The notes: generated by a model not told the origin, from the sequence alone. Shown: positions 30,152 to 40,495, counted from the stretch's first letter. The stretch: DNA of 55,852 nt from Acidobacteria bacterium RIFCSPLOWO2_12_FULL_54_10 (GCA_001767075.1 MEKX01000019.1:2091-57942), one strand, 5' to 3'. Program-made: numbers and translations.

Positions 30152-31132
30152 ATGAATTTGCGAGACAAAATCCTGAATCCCGCCTGCCCGCTTGTCTTCT
30201 ATGAATTGATCCCGCCTAAACTGGGAGACAGCGCGGAACTGGAGCGATTGATAGAAACTTGCCGGGCCCTTTCTGGAAAAGTGGATGCGATCAATATACC
30301 GGAAATCGTGGAAGAGACCCGCTGGGGAGCCGGCGGGAAGAAAACGCCAGAGCGTTTGGAGCCGCGGAGATTTGGAAGCGAGATTCAATCCGCCACAGGC
30401 TTAGAAACGATCATCAACAGGATCACGGTTAGAGAATCCGAAGCATCACAGCGCAAATGGCTGCAGGAATGTTATCAGGACTACGCAATTCGCAATCTAA
30501 TTCTGGTGGGAGGGGAGTCCAGTGATATTCCCTATCCTGGTCCAAGCGTTGAGGCCATGGCGAAATGCGCGCGGGAAGAGAAACTGGATTTTCTGCTGGG
30601 CGGGATTACCATTCCAAGCCGCTCCAGAGAAGGCACGCGCATCAGGGATAAACACCAGCAAGGGGTTGCATTCTTCACGACCCAGGTGCTGCTGGATTCC
30701 AATGACATCGTCGACCTGATCCAGGATTTGAATGGAATTGACGTGCGCATCATGCTCAGCCTGGCGCCTGTCAGCAATGTGCGTGATCTTCAGTTTCTGA
30801 AACACCTGGGGGTGGACGTGCCCAATAACGTGATGTGGGCTATTGAACAAGCTGGGGGAACTGAAAAAGCGTTAGAGAAATCCATTGCACTGGCCACCGG
30901 CATTCTGACCGACGTTTTTAATAATCTGCCCGAGCACCCGCCCGCATTGGGGATCAACATCGAGCAGATCACGCGACGGAATTTCCATGCCGCTCTTCAA
31001 TTGCTGGAACAGATTGCGCCATTTTACAGGAGACATGTGCAGGCGCGTTTTCCGGCAGAAGGCAGCAGATGGCAATCCGAACATCTATTCGGACCTGCAA
31101 GAAGAGATCGGTCATCGCAATCGGCAGAATAG
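30152..31132 (+). CDS. Methylenetetrahydrofolate reductase-like (MetF-like) protein
   Basis: 326 aa; VFYELIPPKLGDSAELERLI; NLILVGGESSDIPYPG; GVDVPNNVMWAIEQAGG; GINIEQITRRN. Confidence 0.75.
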   Translation: MNLRDKILNPACPLVFYELIPPKLGDSAELERLIETCRALSGKVDAINIPEIVEETRWGAGGKKTPERLEPRRFGSEIQSATGLETIINRITVRESEASQRKWLQECYQDYAIRNLILVGGESSDIPYPGPSVEAMAKCAREEKLDFLLGGITIPSRSREGTRIRDKHQQGVAFFTTQVLLDSNDIVDLIQDLNGIDVRIMLSLAPVSNVRDLQFLKHLGVDVPNNVMWAIEQAGGTEKALEKSIALATGILTDVFNNLPEHPPALGINIEQITRRNFHAALQLLEQIAPFYRRHVQARFPAEGSRWQSEHLFGPARRDRSSQSAE

Positions 31133-31221
31133 TGGAAAATCGTAAGGGATAAAGGAATGCCTTTGTCCGCTATCGCTGAATTAATGGAAAAGATTCAATA
31201 ACGCAGTGCTGGCAGCAGAAG

Positions 31222-31368
31222 TTATTGTTTCTGTTTAGACATTTCCCGGCGGTCAATTTCACTGCGTCGGCTCTCGGAACATCGCCGATCGGTTCCAATG
31301 TATTTCCTGGAAGACCTTCGGCGGTCCGATCCTCTGCGGTCCTGCTTGGTACGGTTATCGTTGATCAT
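31222..31368 (-). CDS. 48-aa Arg-rich 'DRR'-repeat microprotein (not in supplied ORF track)
   Basis: ATG at 31366-31368 to TAA at 31222-31224: MINDNRTKQDRRGSDRRRSSRKYIGTDRRCSESRRSEIDRREMSKQKQ; AGGA 8 nt upstream of ATG. Confidence 0.6.
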   Translation of the reverse strand: MINDNRTKQDRRGSDRRRSSRKYIGTDRRCSESRRSEIDRREMSKQKQ

Positions 31369-31516
31369 GGCCTGTTTCCTATTCTGATATGGTATGGAAC
31401 CGCCACCATAAATGAAGCTGGCAAATTCCGCATGGAATAAAACCCGGATTATATACGATTACGGCAGGAAAAGTCAGGGGGGCAAATGCAGCAGGTGGTT
31501 CCGTTAGCAGACTAAA

Positions 31517-32014
31517 CTACCAAGAACTGTAGGGTTCGCCAGACAGGCTATTCAGAGATGAGCCACTATGCACATCCACGAGGCCCGGCGATAATTGATC
31601 GGGACTCATCAGAACGGTATCTTCAAAAACAGGTTCCCATGTTGTATTGGAGCCGGTAAAAGGGTCATTCGGGAGCTGGCGAATATATCCCTCGCTAACC
31701 AAATTCTCAAGGTCCTGCGGCGCCTCTTGTTTATCGAGCGTGTACTGATCAATCAACGAACGCATGGTGAAAAGATTATCCCTGAGAACGGCTTCTTTAG
31801 AGCTAATAATGGAATTGCGGTAGATCGGAGCGGCAATGGAAATCAGGATCAAGATGATCGATATTACAACCACCAATTCGATGAGCGTGAATCCGCGCTG
31901 AGAGCGTGATTCCTGTATAAGCTTCCGTCTGGCACGCGCAAGAAAACCACTTGGGAATAGGCGAATGCAAGACCGACAAGTCTTTTTAGCAGATGCTGTC
32001 TGAAATTTCACCAT
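31517..32014 (-). CDS. Type II secretion/type IV pilus-like major pseudopilin (GspG-like)
   Basis: RGFTLIELVVVISIILILISIAAP prepilin motif; C-terminus VDVHSGSSLNSLSGEPYSSW. Confidence 0.9.
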   Translation of the reverse strand: MVKFQTASAKKTCRSCIRLFPSGFLARARRKLIQESRSQRGFTLIELVVVISIILILISIAAPIYRNSIISSKEAVLRDNLFTMRSLIDQYTLDKQEAPQDLENLVSEGYIRQLPNDPFTGSNTTWEPVFEDTVLMSPDQLSPGLVDVHSGSSLNSLSGEPYSSW

Positions 32015-32478
32015 TCGGAATACCTGCTGTCATCAAGCGCTTCGCCCTGACTTCTGGAATAAACATCGTATACATTCTGGCCGCCCCAGCCCGTAGAATC
32101 GGGACGATCCTGGTAAGACCTTAAACCCCATTCCGTGGAATTGGTCATGGGATCGCGGGGAATTCGGCGCAGAAACTTGAGAACCTTGCCGTCCGGTGAA
32201 TTCGCCATCGGAATCCCTTCCACCAGCGCTTCAAGGTCAGGCGGGTAGCCTTCCGTCATCAACTCCACTTGAATCAAACCGCGATCAGCAGAATCTTTGT
32301 ACCGGTCAATCGCTTCGCGAATCTCCCGCAGAGCATAACGAAGCTCCTTCTCGCGCTCCCGCTTGACTTGTACTCGTGCCAATGGCAACGCAGCTACGGA
32401 GAGAATAGACAAAATGGCCGCAGCAACAATCAGCTCGATGAGCGTTAATCCATTTTCTTGTGATTTCTTCCGAATCAA
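32008..32478 (-). CDS. Type II secretion-like pseudopilin (GspG-like)
   Basis: NGLTLIELIVAAAILSILSVAALP prepilin motif; C-terminus YDVYSRSQGEALDDSRYSEW. Confidence 0.9.
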   Translation of the reverse strand: MIRKKSQENGLTLIELIVAAAILSILSVAALPLARVQVKREREKELRYALREIREAIDRYKDSADRGLIQVELMTEGYPPDLEALVEGIPMANSPDGKVLKFLRRIPRDPMTNSTEWGLRSYQDRPDSTGWGGQNVYDVYSRSQGEALDDSRYSEW

Positions 32479-32497
32479 CCGCTATGCCCTCAATGCA

Positions 32498-34753
32498 TTA
32501 TTGGACAGTGACTGTTGCCTGTGTCCCAGGGACGGGAATTTTCGAACTGGATGAACTGCCAACCAACGATGAAGTGATCTGCAATGGCGAAACGCCAGAC
32601 TGCGCAGCTTGGAAGATCAGGACAGCGAGCGTGCCTTGCCCGGATACTGGTTCGCTCTTTGGCGGACGAGATAACGTTACCTGCAACTTCCCAGAATTTT
32701 CTTCTGCTCTCTCAACGATGGTTACCGGCTGGTTCCCTTGGCCAAGGAAACCGCCGCTGGATACGCGCAACAATTGTAATATCGCCGGGTCGTATTGAAC
32801 TTCTAGAGAAACAGTGGAAACGTCATTCGCATTTTCGACCATCAGAGGCAACTCGACCGTCTCACCAGGCTTTGGGTTCGCGACTGGATTATTCAACAGG
32901 AGTTTCGCGCCGGGACCGGGTACTTGCGCAGGCGTATCTACCGGGGAAGCTGGTGTTTCCACCGGAACATTTTCCCCGACCGCTAGCGGAGGCTGTGTGA
33001 GCCGTAATCTTACCGACCCTTCGGTTCCGGTATCCAGCGCCATCCGGTTGAGATCGGAAATTTCCATGCGGCGGACCACATAAGGACGGAGGACGATGAG
33101 AATTTCATTTTCAGCAATCGTGTCACTCACATTGGAAAACAGATACCGGAGCAATGGAATAGAAGACAGTCCGGGAATGCCGCTAACGGATTCCACGGTT
33201 TGCCTCTGGAAAATTCCGCCCAGGATATTGATTTCGCCTTCTTTCAAGCGGATGTCATGTTCAATGACGCGCTGCCCGATGACCGGCTGCGTAATGCCGC
33301 CGATGTTCTTCTCATTGGTGACGGCTGAAATTTCCACTCGAACCTTCAAGGTGATTTCACGCTCGGCGTGAACCTTGGGCGTGATGTCGAGATTCACGCC
33401 GACATCGGTGTATTGAAATTGCGTTTGCACAAGCGAGCTTACGACGGCTCCGCCGACACCGGGCTGATAACTGCCCGTAGCAATTGGGATGCGGTCGCCG
33501 ATGCGCAAAGTAGCCTTTTGACCATCAGAGGCTCGAATTTCCGGTCGCTGGAGAACCTTACTGTTGGCATCGCTCATCAGAGCGTTTAGCTGAGCCCCGG
33601 GGAGGATGATGGAAAAATCCGCTGCACTGAGTGAACCCAGGCGGTTCAGAGGTAAGTTAGGGCTCGTGGTCTGACTAGTTCCGGTTCCGGTTGTGCTGCC
33701 GCGAGGCGTCGGGTTAATCGACGTTGAGATGCCTGCCCCGCCGGAAGAAGTAGGGAAGAATCCTAATCTTTGCGCTTCATCACGGCGGATTTCCATGACC
33801 GCGACATCCACAACGACCTCAGGCTTTGCCTTATCAATATCACGAATGATTTTTTCAGCCAGCGCGACTTTGTCGGGGGTATCGCGCACTAAAATAGCAT
33901 TCATGGAATTGATCTGCTGAATGCGGCGGGTTTCCAGCAAAGTGCGAATCGCTGTAACCACTTCCGTCAATTCCTGGGGCGTGATGGTATTCGACAAATA
34001 AAATGTCTTCAGAACCTGCTGCTCCTGCTCACGGCGCTTGACCGCGGTGTCTGGTATGACCAGAATGGTATTGCGAGTCAGCGTCTTCCAGAATGATTTC
34101 GAAAGCAGTGAGAGCTGGTCCAGGGCCTCTTCCAAGGTCACATTTTCCAGTTCTACAGTCACCCGCTGGGCGGTAAAGTCCGGGTCAAAAAGAACATTTA
34201 TGCCGGCAAGACGACCGATGGTTGTATAAACGATTTTACTGTCGTTAGTTACCCTTAAGTTAATTGGCTCCCTTGATAAAGGAATCAGCAAGGGAGGCCC
34301 CTGAGCGTCCTCAACTGAAGGCATCCCCTCATCAATTGCAGGAGGATTACTCTGCGCTTCGATCAATTCCCTGGTGCGGTCCATTTCCTGCTGAGCAGCC
34401 GGATTGGTGGTGTCGATTTTGGCGGCTGTTTCAAATTCAGCCAGAGCTTCCTGCAAGCTTCCTTGCAAGCGCAGATCAAATCCGCGCTCCATATGCAATT
34501 GCCCAGCAATAAATCGAGCGCGGCGATAAGCGATATCGAACTGCGGGTTGCTAGGGTCAACTTGAAGTGCTTTTTCATACTGGGCAAAAGCTTCATCAAA
34601 ATCCTGCCTAGCCTCGGCTTCGCGCCCTCTATTGAATTCCTCATCACCTTGTGCGGCAAAGGCCAGAGACGAGAATCCGCATGTCAGTAACAAGGCAAGA
34701 CAGACTACGTTAAATATTTTGAATCTATCTCGCTGAAACCATTGCATCGGCAT
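32498..34753 (-). CDS. Secretin (GspD/PilQ-type) with N-terminal TPR region and C-terminal cohesin-like domain
   Basis: TPR (EFNRGREAEARQDFDEAFAQYEKALQVDPSNPQ); secretin core; C-terminal PVANPKPGETVELPLMVENANDVSTVSLEVQYDPAILQLLRV. Confidence 0.9.
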   Translation of the reverse strand: MPMQWFQRDRFKIFNVVCLALLLTCGFSSLAFAAQGDEEFNRGREAEARQDFDEAFAQYEKALQVDPSNPQFDIAYRRARFIAGQLHMERGFDLRLQGSLQEALAEFETAAKIDTTNPAAQQEMDRTRELIEAQSNPPAIDEGMPSVEDAQGPPLLIPLSREPINLRVTNDSKIVYTTIGRLAGINVLFDPDFTAQRVTVELENVTLEEALDQLSLLSKSFWKTLTRNTILVIPDTAVKRREQEQQVLKTFYLSNTITPQELTEVVTAIRTLLETRRIQQINSMNAILVRDTPDKVALAEKIIRDIDKAKPEVVVDVAVMEIRRDEAQRLGFFPTSSGGAGISTSINPTPRGSTTGTGTSQTTSPNLPLNRLGSLSAADFSIILPGAQLNALMSDANSKVLQRPEIRASDGQKATLRIGDRIPIATGSYQPGVGGAVVSSLVQTQFQYTDVGVNLDITPKVHAEREITLKVRVEISAVTNEKNIGGITQPVIGQRVIEHDIRLKEGEINILGGIFQRQTVESVSGIPGLSSIPLLRYLFSNVSDTIAENEILIVLRPYVVRRMEISDLNRMALDTGTEGSVRLRLTQPPLAVGENVPVETPASPVDTPAQVPGPGAKLLLNNPVANPKPGETVELPLMVENANDVSTVSLEVQYDPAILQLLRVSSGGFLGQGNQPVTIVERAEENSGKLQVTLSRPPKSEPVSGQGTLAVLIFQAAQSGVSPLQITSSLVGSSSSSKIPVPGTQATVTVQ

Positions 34754-34920
34754 ATGGCGAAACCTCGCTCTAAAGGCCCGGACAATATCTTTTCCGGCAG
34801 GGGGTGTGGACTTACCTTCTCGGAATTTTACCATAGTTATCGAGCACACCCCTTATGTATTATCGGCATAGCGAGCCTGTCAACCCGTTTCCGAGAAAAG
34901 CACATAGAAACTAAAAGATA

Positions 34921-35952
34921 TCATAGAGATGCAGTTGGGAGATGGGCAGAAGCTGGACGAGGTGATCGATTCGGCTCATCCAACAAGTGGCAGGAGACCC
35001 ATCTTTCTGAGCCATAAGCTTTCAAAGCAGGATGCTCAATTCTACATCGATCAAAAACATAGGGGCAGCGCGGGTGAAATGGACAACCTGGAGGCTTGCT
35101 CAAAGGGCTTGGCACATCGCCTCGGAGAACAATTCTAGTCTTCAAACGTTCTTTTTCCGGATCGGGAATGGGGATCGCGGAAATCAATGCTTCGGAATAA
35201 GGATGCCAAGGATTTGAAAATATTGCGGTCGCGGGACCCGTTTCGACGATTTCTCCAAGGTACATTACGGCAACACGGTGGCTGAGCAGAGAAACCAAAC
35301 TCAAGTCATGTGAGATAAACAAGAAACTCAACCGGAGCGTCGCTTGCAGTTCTTTCAACAAGGTGACGATTTGCGCCTGGACAGAAACATCCAATGCGGA
35401 AGCAGGCTCATCAGCGACGACCACAGCAGGGTTTAGCGCCAAAGCGCGGGCGATGCCAATACGCTGGCGCTGCCCGCCACTGAACTCGTGTGGATATCGG
35501 TTCATGGCGGAGGCATCCAGCCCAACCGTTCCCAGCAATTCCCTCACACGGACTACTAACCCCTCCGTGCGGCCGAAGTTGCGCAGCGGTTCGGCCACGA
35601 TGTCCCTGACCGTCATGCGAGGATTCAGCGAGGAATAAGGGTCTTGAAAGACCATCTGCAATTCGCTGCGAACTTGTCGCAAAGGTTCACCTTCCATAAC
35701 CGCCAAATCACGACCGCGAAAAAGAATTTCCCCTGAATGCGGGCGGAAGAGGCGGACGATAGCGCGAGCCAGCGTGGATTTGCCGCAGCCGCTTTCCCCC
35801 ACCAAACCTAAAGTTTCGCCTTGCTGTAGAGAGAAACTTAAGTTGTCGACAGCCCGGACCTCTCGCTGACTGCCAGCAGATTTTTTGCCATGGTAAGGGA
35901 AATAGACCCTTAGATTATTTACTTCAAGTAATGGAGAGGTTGAATGCATCAT
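34921..35952 (-). CDS. oppF: Oligopeptide/dipeptide ABC transporter ATPase (OppF/DppF-type)
   Basis: Walker A GESGCGKST, LSGGQ-like FSGGQRQRIGIARAL, oligopeptide C-terminal CPFHPRCPYVFDRC. Confidence 0.93.
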   Translation of the reverse strand: MMHSTSPLLEVNNLRVYFPYHGKKSAGSQREVRAVDNLSFSLQQGETLGLVGESGCGKSTLARAIVRLFRPHSGEILFRGRDLAVMEGEPLRQVRSELQMVFQDPYSSLNPRMTVRDIVAEPLRNFGRTEGLVVRVRELLGTVGLDASAMNRYPHEFSGGQRQRIGIARALALNPAVVVADEPASALDVSVQAQIVTLLKELQATLRLSFLFISHDLSLVSLLSHRVAVMYLGEIVETGPATAIFSNPWHPYSEALISAIPIPDPEKERLKTRIVLRGDVPSPLSKPPGCPFHPRCPYVFDRCRIEHPALKAYGSERWVSCHLLDEPNRSPRPASAHLPTASL

Positions 35953-35961
35953 TGATCACAA

Positions 35962-36957
35962 TTACTCGGATACTGGATTCTGTCCCTTCTCTATATCGAC
36001 CCAGCAACTGGCCTGATGCCCTGGTCCGAAGGATATAAGAGGAGGAGATTCCTCAAGGCAACGATCCATGCGGAATGCACAACGATCAAAAAATGAGCAG
36101 CCACGGGGGAGACAAGTGAGATCAGGGGGCATTCCCGGAATAGGCTGAACCGATGGTTGCATATCGCCGGGCCTGGGGAGTGTTTTCAGCAACGCAAGCG
36201 TATAGGGATGACGCGGATGAGCGAACAAATCGGTTGTTTTTGCATACTCAACGACTCGACCGGAATACATGACTGCTGCGTGATCCGCCATGCCTGCGAC
36301 GATTCCCAGATTGTGTGTGATGAGCACAATCGCAGTGCTGAATTCACTTTTGATGTGCGTGAATAAATCGAGCACCTGCGCCTGGATGGTTACGTCCAGT
36401 GCGGTGGTTGGCTCGTCTGCAATCAGGAGACTAGGATTAGCGATTAACGCAGATGCGATCATAACGCGCTGCCTCATGCCTCCGCTGAAACGATGAGGAT
36501 AATCTTCCAACCGGCTGGCGGCGTCGGAAATTCCCACCTTTTCCAAAATACCGACGGCCCGATCCAAGGCTTTATTGCGGCTAATCTTTTCATGAACCAG
36601 CAACGTCTCGGCGACTTGATCGCCAATCCGCAAGAAAGGGTTTAAGGAAGTCATGGGGTCTTGAAAAACTATGCCAATGCGCTTGCCGCGGATATTGCGC
36701 AACTTTTGCAATGGCATCTGCAACAAATCCTGGCCTTCGAATATAATTTCGCCAGAAACGGTTTTGCCAGGAGGCGGAACCAAGCGCAGCACCGAGAGGA
36801 AAGTGACACTCTTGCCGCTGCCGCTTTCGCCGACGATGCCCAGGGTCTCTCCGGGGCGGACTTCCAGGCTAACATCGTCTACGGCGCGGGCAATTCCCGA
36901 ACGCGTAAAGAAATATGTTTTCAGACCCTGAATGGAGAGCACTGCATCGACTGACAA
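35962..36957 (-). CDS. oppD: Oligopeptide/dipeptide ABC transporter ATPase (OppD/DppD-type)
   Basis: Walker [38 protein letters not shown]. Confidence 0.93.
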   Translation of the reverse strand: MSVDAVLSIQGLKTYFFTRSGIARAVDDVSLEVRPGETLGIVGESGSGKSVTFLSVLRLVPPPGKTVSGEIIFEGQDLLQMPLQKLRNIRGKRIGIVFQDPMTSLNPFLRIGDQVAETLLVHEKISRNKALDRAVGILEKVGISDAASRLEDYPHRFSGGMRQRVMIASALIANPSLLIADEPTTALDVTIQAQVLDLFTHIKSEFSTAIVLITHNLGIVAGMADHAAVMYSGRVVEYAKTTDLFAHPRHPYTLALLKTLPRPGDMQPSVQPIPGMPPDLTCLPRGCSFFDRCAFRMDRCLEESPPLISFGPGHQASCWVDIEKGQNPVSE

Positions 36958-36966
36958 AACAACTCC

Positions 36967-37866
36967 TTAGTCATGGCGTTGGCGCGGGTCCAAGGCGTCA
37001 CGCAAACCATCGCCCAAAAAATTGAGCGCGAATAAAACAACTGCCAAAGCTATCGCAGGGAAGAACACCAGCCAGGGAAATAATCCCATCACGCCTGCGC
37101 CGTCGCTGATGAGCGTACCCCAGCTTGAGCGAGGCGGCTGCACACCCAATCCGAGGAAACTCAGGAATGCTTCTTGTAGAATCACCGACGGAACCGTCAA
37201 TGTGGCATAAACCACAATCGGACCCGCCATGTTGGGCAGCAAATGCCGGAAGAGAATGCCGATATCGTTTGTTCCAGAGACCCGCGCAGCTTGGATGAAT
37301 TCAGCGTTTTTGAGAGAAAGAACTTGTCCGCGCACGATGCGAGCCATGGTCAGCCATTGCACCAAACCCAGGGCGACAAATAGCATCAATATGCTGCTCG
37401 AGAAAAACACGAGCAAAATAATTACCAGGAACAGGTAAGGCAGCGAGTAAAGAAGGTCCACAAAGCGCATCATTAACTCGTCAGTCCGACCGCCACGGTA
37501 ACCTGAAATCGAGCCGTACAAAACACCGATTACAAGGCTGACCAATGTGCCGACCACACCAACGGCGATGGAAATTTGCCCGCCATAAAAACAACGGCTT
37601 AGCAAATCCCGGCCCAATGTATCGGTGCCCATCCAGTGATTCCAGCTTGGCGCGGAAGCGCCCAGGCGCAGTTCGATTTGATCGTATGGGTAAGGGGCAA
37701 TCCACGGCGCAAGAATCGTTGATAAAAGAACGGCTCCCAAAGCAATCGCGCATGTCATCATCCACGGATCGCGGCTCAGGCGTGACCAGACCACGGCGCG
37801 GGGGCTGAGGCTAGAGATGACAGGGTCCGGCGCTAGTTGTGGAATCGAGGCCACTCTGATTTTCAT
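36967..37866 (-). CDS. oppC: Peptide ABC transporter permease (OppC/DppC-type)
   Basis: HWMGTDTLGRDLLSRCFYGGQISIAVGVVG; start set at MKIRVASIP (37866). Confidence 0.93.
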   Translation of the reverse strand: MKIRVASIPQLAPDPVISSLSPRAVVWSRLSRDPWMMTCAIALGAVLLSTILAPWIAPYPYDQIELRLGASAPSWNHWMGTDTLGRDLLSRCFYGGQISIAVGVVGTLVSLVIGVLYGSISGYRGGRTDELMMRFVDLLYSLPYLFLVIILLVFFSSSILMLFVALGLVQWLTMARIVRGQVLSLKNAEFIQAARVSGTNDIGILFRHLLPNMAGPIVVYATLTVPSVILQEAFLSFLGLGVQPPRSSWGTLISDGAGVMGLFPWLVFFPAIALAVVLFALNFLGDGLRDALDPRQRHD

Positions 37867-37889
37867 CCTCCGCAAGAAATCCGACTTGC

Positions 37890-38858
37890 TCAACGATATT
37901 CGATGCGCGGGTCCAACACGCGGTAAAGAATGTCCACGACCAAGTTCGCGCCGATCAGCAAAACGGAATAGAAGAGCACCGTGCCCATCACGGTTGTGTA
38001 ATCCCTGCTGAAAGCGCTCTCGACAAAAAACCGGCCAAGGCCGGGAATGGCGAATATCTTCTCGATGACAATCGAGCCAGTAGTCAGGTCGGCGACGGCA
38101 GGCCCTAAAAAAGAAACAACCGGCAGCAGACCGCCATTCAAGGCGTGCCTCCACAAAACGCGGAACTCTCCCGCGCCTTTTGCTCGCGCCGTGCGAATGT
38201 AATCCTGATCAAGAATCTCCAGCATTTCCGTTCGGGTCAGGCGCGCGATGTATACGGAATATGGCAATGCCAAAGTGATCGCCGGCAGCACAAGCTGAGA
38301 AGGCTCCCCCCACAGGGCAGGCGGGAACCAATAAAGCGTCAGCGAAAAAACGAAGATGAGCATAGGTCCGACGACGAAAGTTGGCAGAGAAATGCCTAAC
38401 ATAACGACAGACATCGTCAAGCGGTCAAGAACTGCCCTGTGCTTAACGGCTGCGAAGACCCCGGCCGGAATGCCCAGCAGCAAAGCAATGACCAGTGCTG
38501 CCAGACCTAACTGGAGACTCACCGGGAAGCCCTCGCGGATGATGTCATTTACGGTTCGTTCGGGATACTTGTAGGAAGGCCCTAAATCCAGTCGAAGCAG
38601 GCTACTCAGGTATCGGCCATATTGAACCAATAGTGGCTGGTCGAGGCCATATTTGGCTTGAAGGTTTGCTTGAATCTCCGGAGGTATAGCTCGTTCTGAA
38701 AGGAACGGGCCTCCAGGGGCGAGGCGGAGAATGAAAAAAGTGGTGGTGGCAACAAGAAAAATCACCGGAATAGAGATAACGATTCGCCGCAAAATAAACT
38801 TCGTCAACGAACTTCTCCTCCGGACGGCTGATCCCTGGACCATTGCTGGTCGATCCAA
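37890..38858 (-). CDS. oppB: Peptide ABC transporter permease (OppB/DppB-type)
   Basis: FILRRIVISIPVIFLVATTTFFILRLAPGGPF; RTARAKGAGEFRVLWRHALNGGLLPVVSFLG. Confidence 0.93.
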   Translation of the reverse strand: MDRPAMVQGSAVRRRSSLTKFILRRIVISIPVIFLVATTTFFILRLAPGGPFLSERAIPPEIQANLQAKYGLDQPLLVQYGRYLSSLLRLDLGPSYKYPERTVNDIIREGFPVSLQLGLAALVIALLLGIPAGVFAAVKHRAVLDRLTMSVVMLGISLPTFVVGPMLIFVFSLTLYWFPPALWGEPSQLVLPAITLALPYSVYIARLTRTEMLEILDQDYIRTARAKGAGEFRVLWRHALNGGLLPVVSFLGPAVADLTTGSIVIEKIFAIPGLGRFFVESAFSRDYTTVMGTVLFYSVLLIGANLVVDILYRVLDPRIEYR

Positions 38859-40495
38859 ACTTCATTGAGAGGATAGTGATCCAAGGAGTTCGGGAAAAAG
38901 CCCCGGATGTAGGGTTTAAGCAGCGAGTTGCTGGCGGATGTATAGATCGGCATTACAGGAGCTTGATACATCAGGATCGCCTCGCTGCGTTGCAGAATTT
39001 CCATGCGCTTGCCCGCGTCTGTCTCCTGGCGGGCCAACATAGTCAACCGATCGTATTCGGAGTTTTTCCAACCAGTGTGGTTATTGCCGTTGGTGCTCTC
39101 CATCAAATCCAAAAATGTTGTGGGATCAGGGTAATCCCCGATCCATCCCGAGCGCGCTATTTGGTACTCCAAATTGGTGAGTGATTTGAGATAGGAAGCC
39201 CACTCTTCATTGCGCAACGTGACATGAATATTGAGATTTTCTATCCACATTTGCTGGATAGATTCCGCAATTTTTTTATGGCTTTCCAGCGTATTGAATA
39301 GAATTTCGATTTCTGGAAATCCCTGCCCGCCGGGATATCCCGCTTCGGCAAGCAACCGCACAGCCTCTTGTGGGTTGTACTCTTCGGCAGGCGGGGATTG
39401 ATAATTTGGAAAGCCGAGTGGAACGAAGTGCGCTCCTGGTATTTGCCCTCCACGCAGCAGGTCATCGGTAATTGCCCGGCGGTTTACCGCCAGCGACAAA
39501 GCCCGTCGCACCAGAGGGTTGTCGAGCGGCGGCTTGTTGACGTTAAAAGAATAATAGTAATTAGCCAGGTATGGGGTGGATGCGAAATCACGGAATGATT
39601 TGAGATGAGGAACATACTCGGCGGGGAAATAGCTTGGGAGCCAGTCGACCATGCCCGATTCATACATATTCGCGGAAGTGTAATTGTCATCCACTGAGTA
39701 AGCAATGATTCTATCCAGCCGGACTTTATCGCGGTTCCAGTAGCGTGGATTCGGAACAAATTCAAAGCGCGCATGACTTTGATGCTCCGACAATAAAAAA
39801 GGGCCGTTGCCGACGATATTTTCCGGCGCAGTCCAGCGCACGCCATGTTTTTCAACGATGTGCGACGGAACAGGAAATAATGTAACGAAAGAGGTCAGGA
39901 AAAGAAAATAGGGCGTGGGCTGACGCAGGCGAACTTCCAGGGTGTAATCGTCCAGCGCGCGAATGCCAAGCAATGACGGGTCTGAGATGCGGCCTTGATT
40001 GAATTCCTCACCGTTCACCAGGTGATAGAGATGACTTGCGTAACGGGAAACAGTAAGTGGAGCCAGAACACGCGTCCAGGAATACACAAAATCCTTTGCC
40101 GTCAGCGGGCGGCCGTCGGACCATTTTGCGTTCGTGCGAAGGTAAAACTTATAATTCAGGCCATCGGGAGAAATATCCCACCGTTCAGCAACGCCAGGGA
40201 TCTGCGCGAGTGTTTTAGGGTCGGTATTCGTCAACCCCTCAAATAGCAAACTAGCAATGCGACCGTCGAGTTGCCCGACAATCAACGCAGGGTCCACATA
40301 CTCCGGCTCCGCGCCATTATTGAACCGAAAAACATTTCCTGAAGACGGTTCCGTCTTGCCATAATATTCGCCCTGCTGACGGCAACCGCTGCTGGCTGCA
40401 AGAGATGCCGCCAGCAACAGCACTAGGAAAGAATCCACGTTGGGTGATAGTCGGCTCAATTTTCCTCTGAGAAATGAAATCCGCCTACTGCGCAT
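38804..40495 (-). CDS. oppA: Peptide ABC transporter substrate-binding lipoprotein (OppA-type)
   Basis: Lipobox LAASSGC; SBP5 features; start set at MRSRRISF (40495). Confidence 0.92.
   Translation of the reverse strand: MRSRRISFLRGKLSRLSPNVDSFLVLLLAASLAASSGCRQQGEYYGKTEPSSGNVFRFNNGAEPEYVDPALIVGQLDGRIASLLFEGLTNTDPKTLAQIPGVAERWDISPDGLNYKFYLRTNAKWSDGRPLTAKDFVYSWTRVLAPLTVSRYASHLYHLVNGEEFNQGRISDPSLLGIRALDDYTLEVRLRQPTPYFLFLTSFVTLFPVPSHIVEKHGVRWTAPENIVGNGPFLLSEHQSHARFEFVPNPRYWNRDKVRLDRIIAYSVDDNYTSANMYESGMVDWLPSYFPAEYVPHLKSFRDFASTPYLANYYYSFNVNKPPLDNPLVRRALSLAVNRRAITDDLLRGGQIPGAHFVPLGFPNYQSPPAEEYNPQEAVRLLAEAGYPGGQGFPEIEILFNTLESHKKIAESIQQMWIENLNIHVTLRNEEWASYLKSLTNLEYQIARSGWIGDYPDPTTFLDLMESTNGNNHTGWKNSEYDRLTMLARQETDAGKRMEILQRSEAILMYQAPVMPIYTSASNSLLKPYIRGFFPNSLDHYPLNEVWIDQQWSRDQPSGGEVR

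Noticed and set aside
31225-31440. 71-aa plus-strand ORF in the gap before the pseudopilins
   Set aside because: No family features; opposite strand encodes the better-supported DRR microprotein with an SD-like site.
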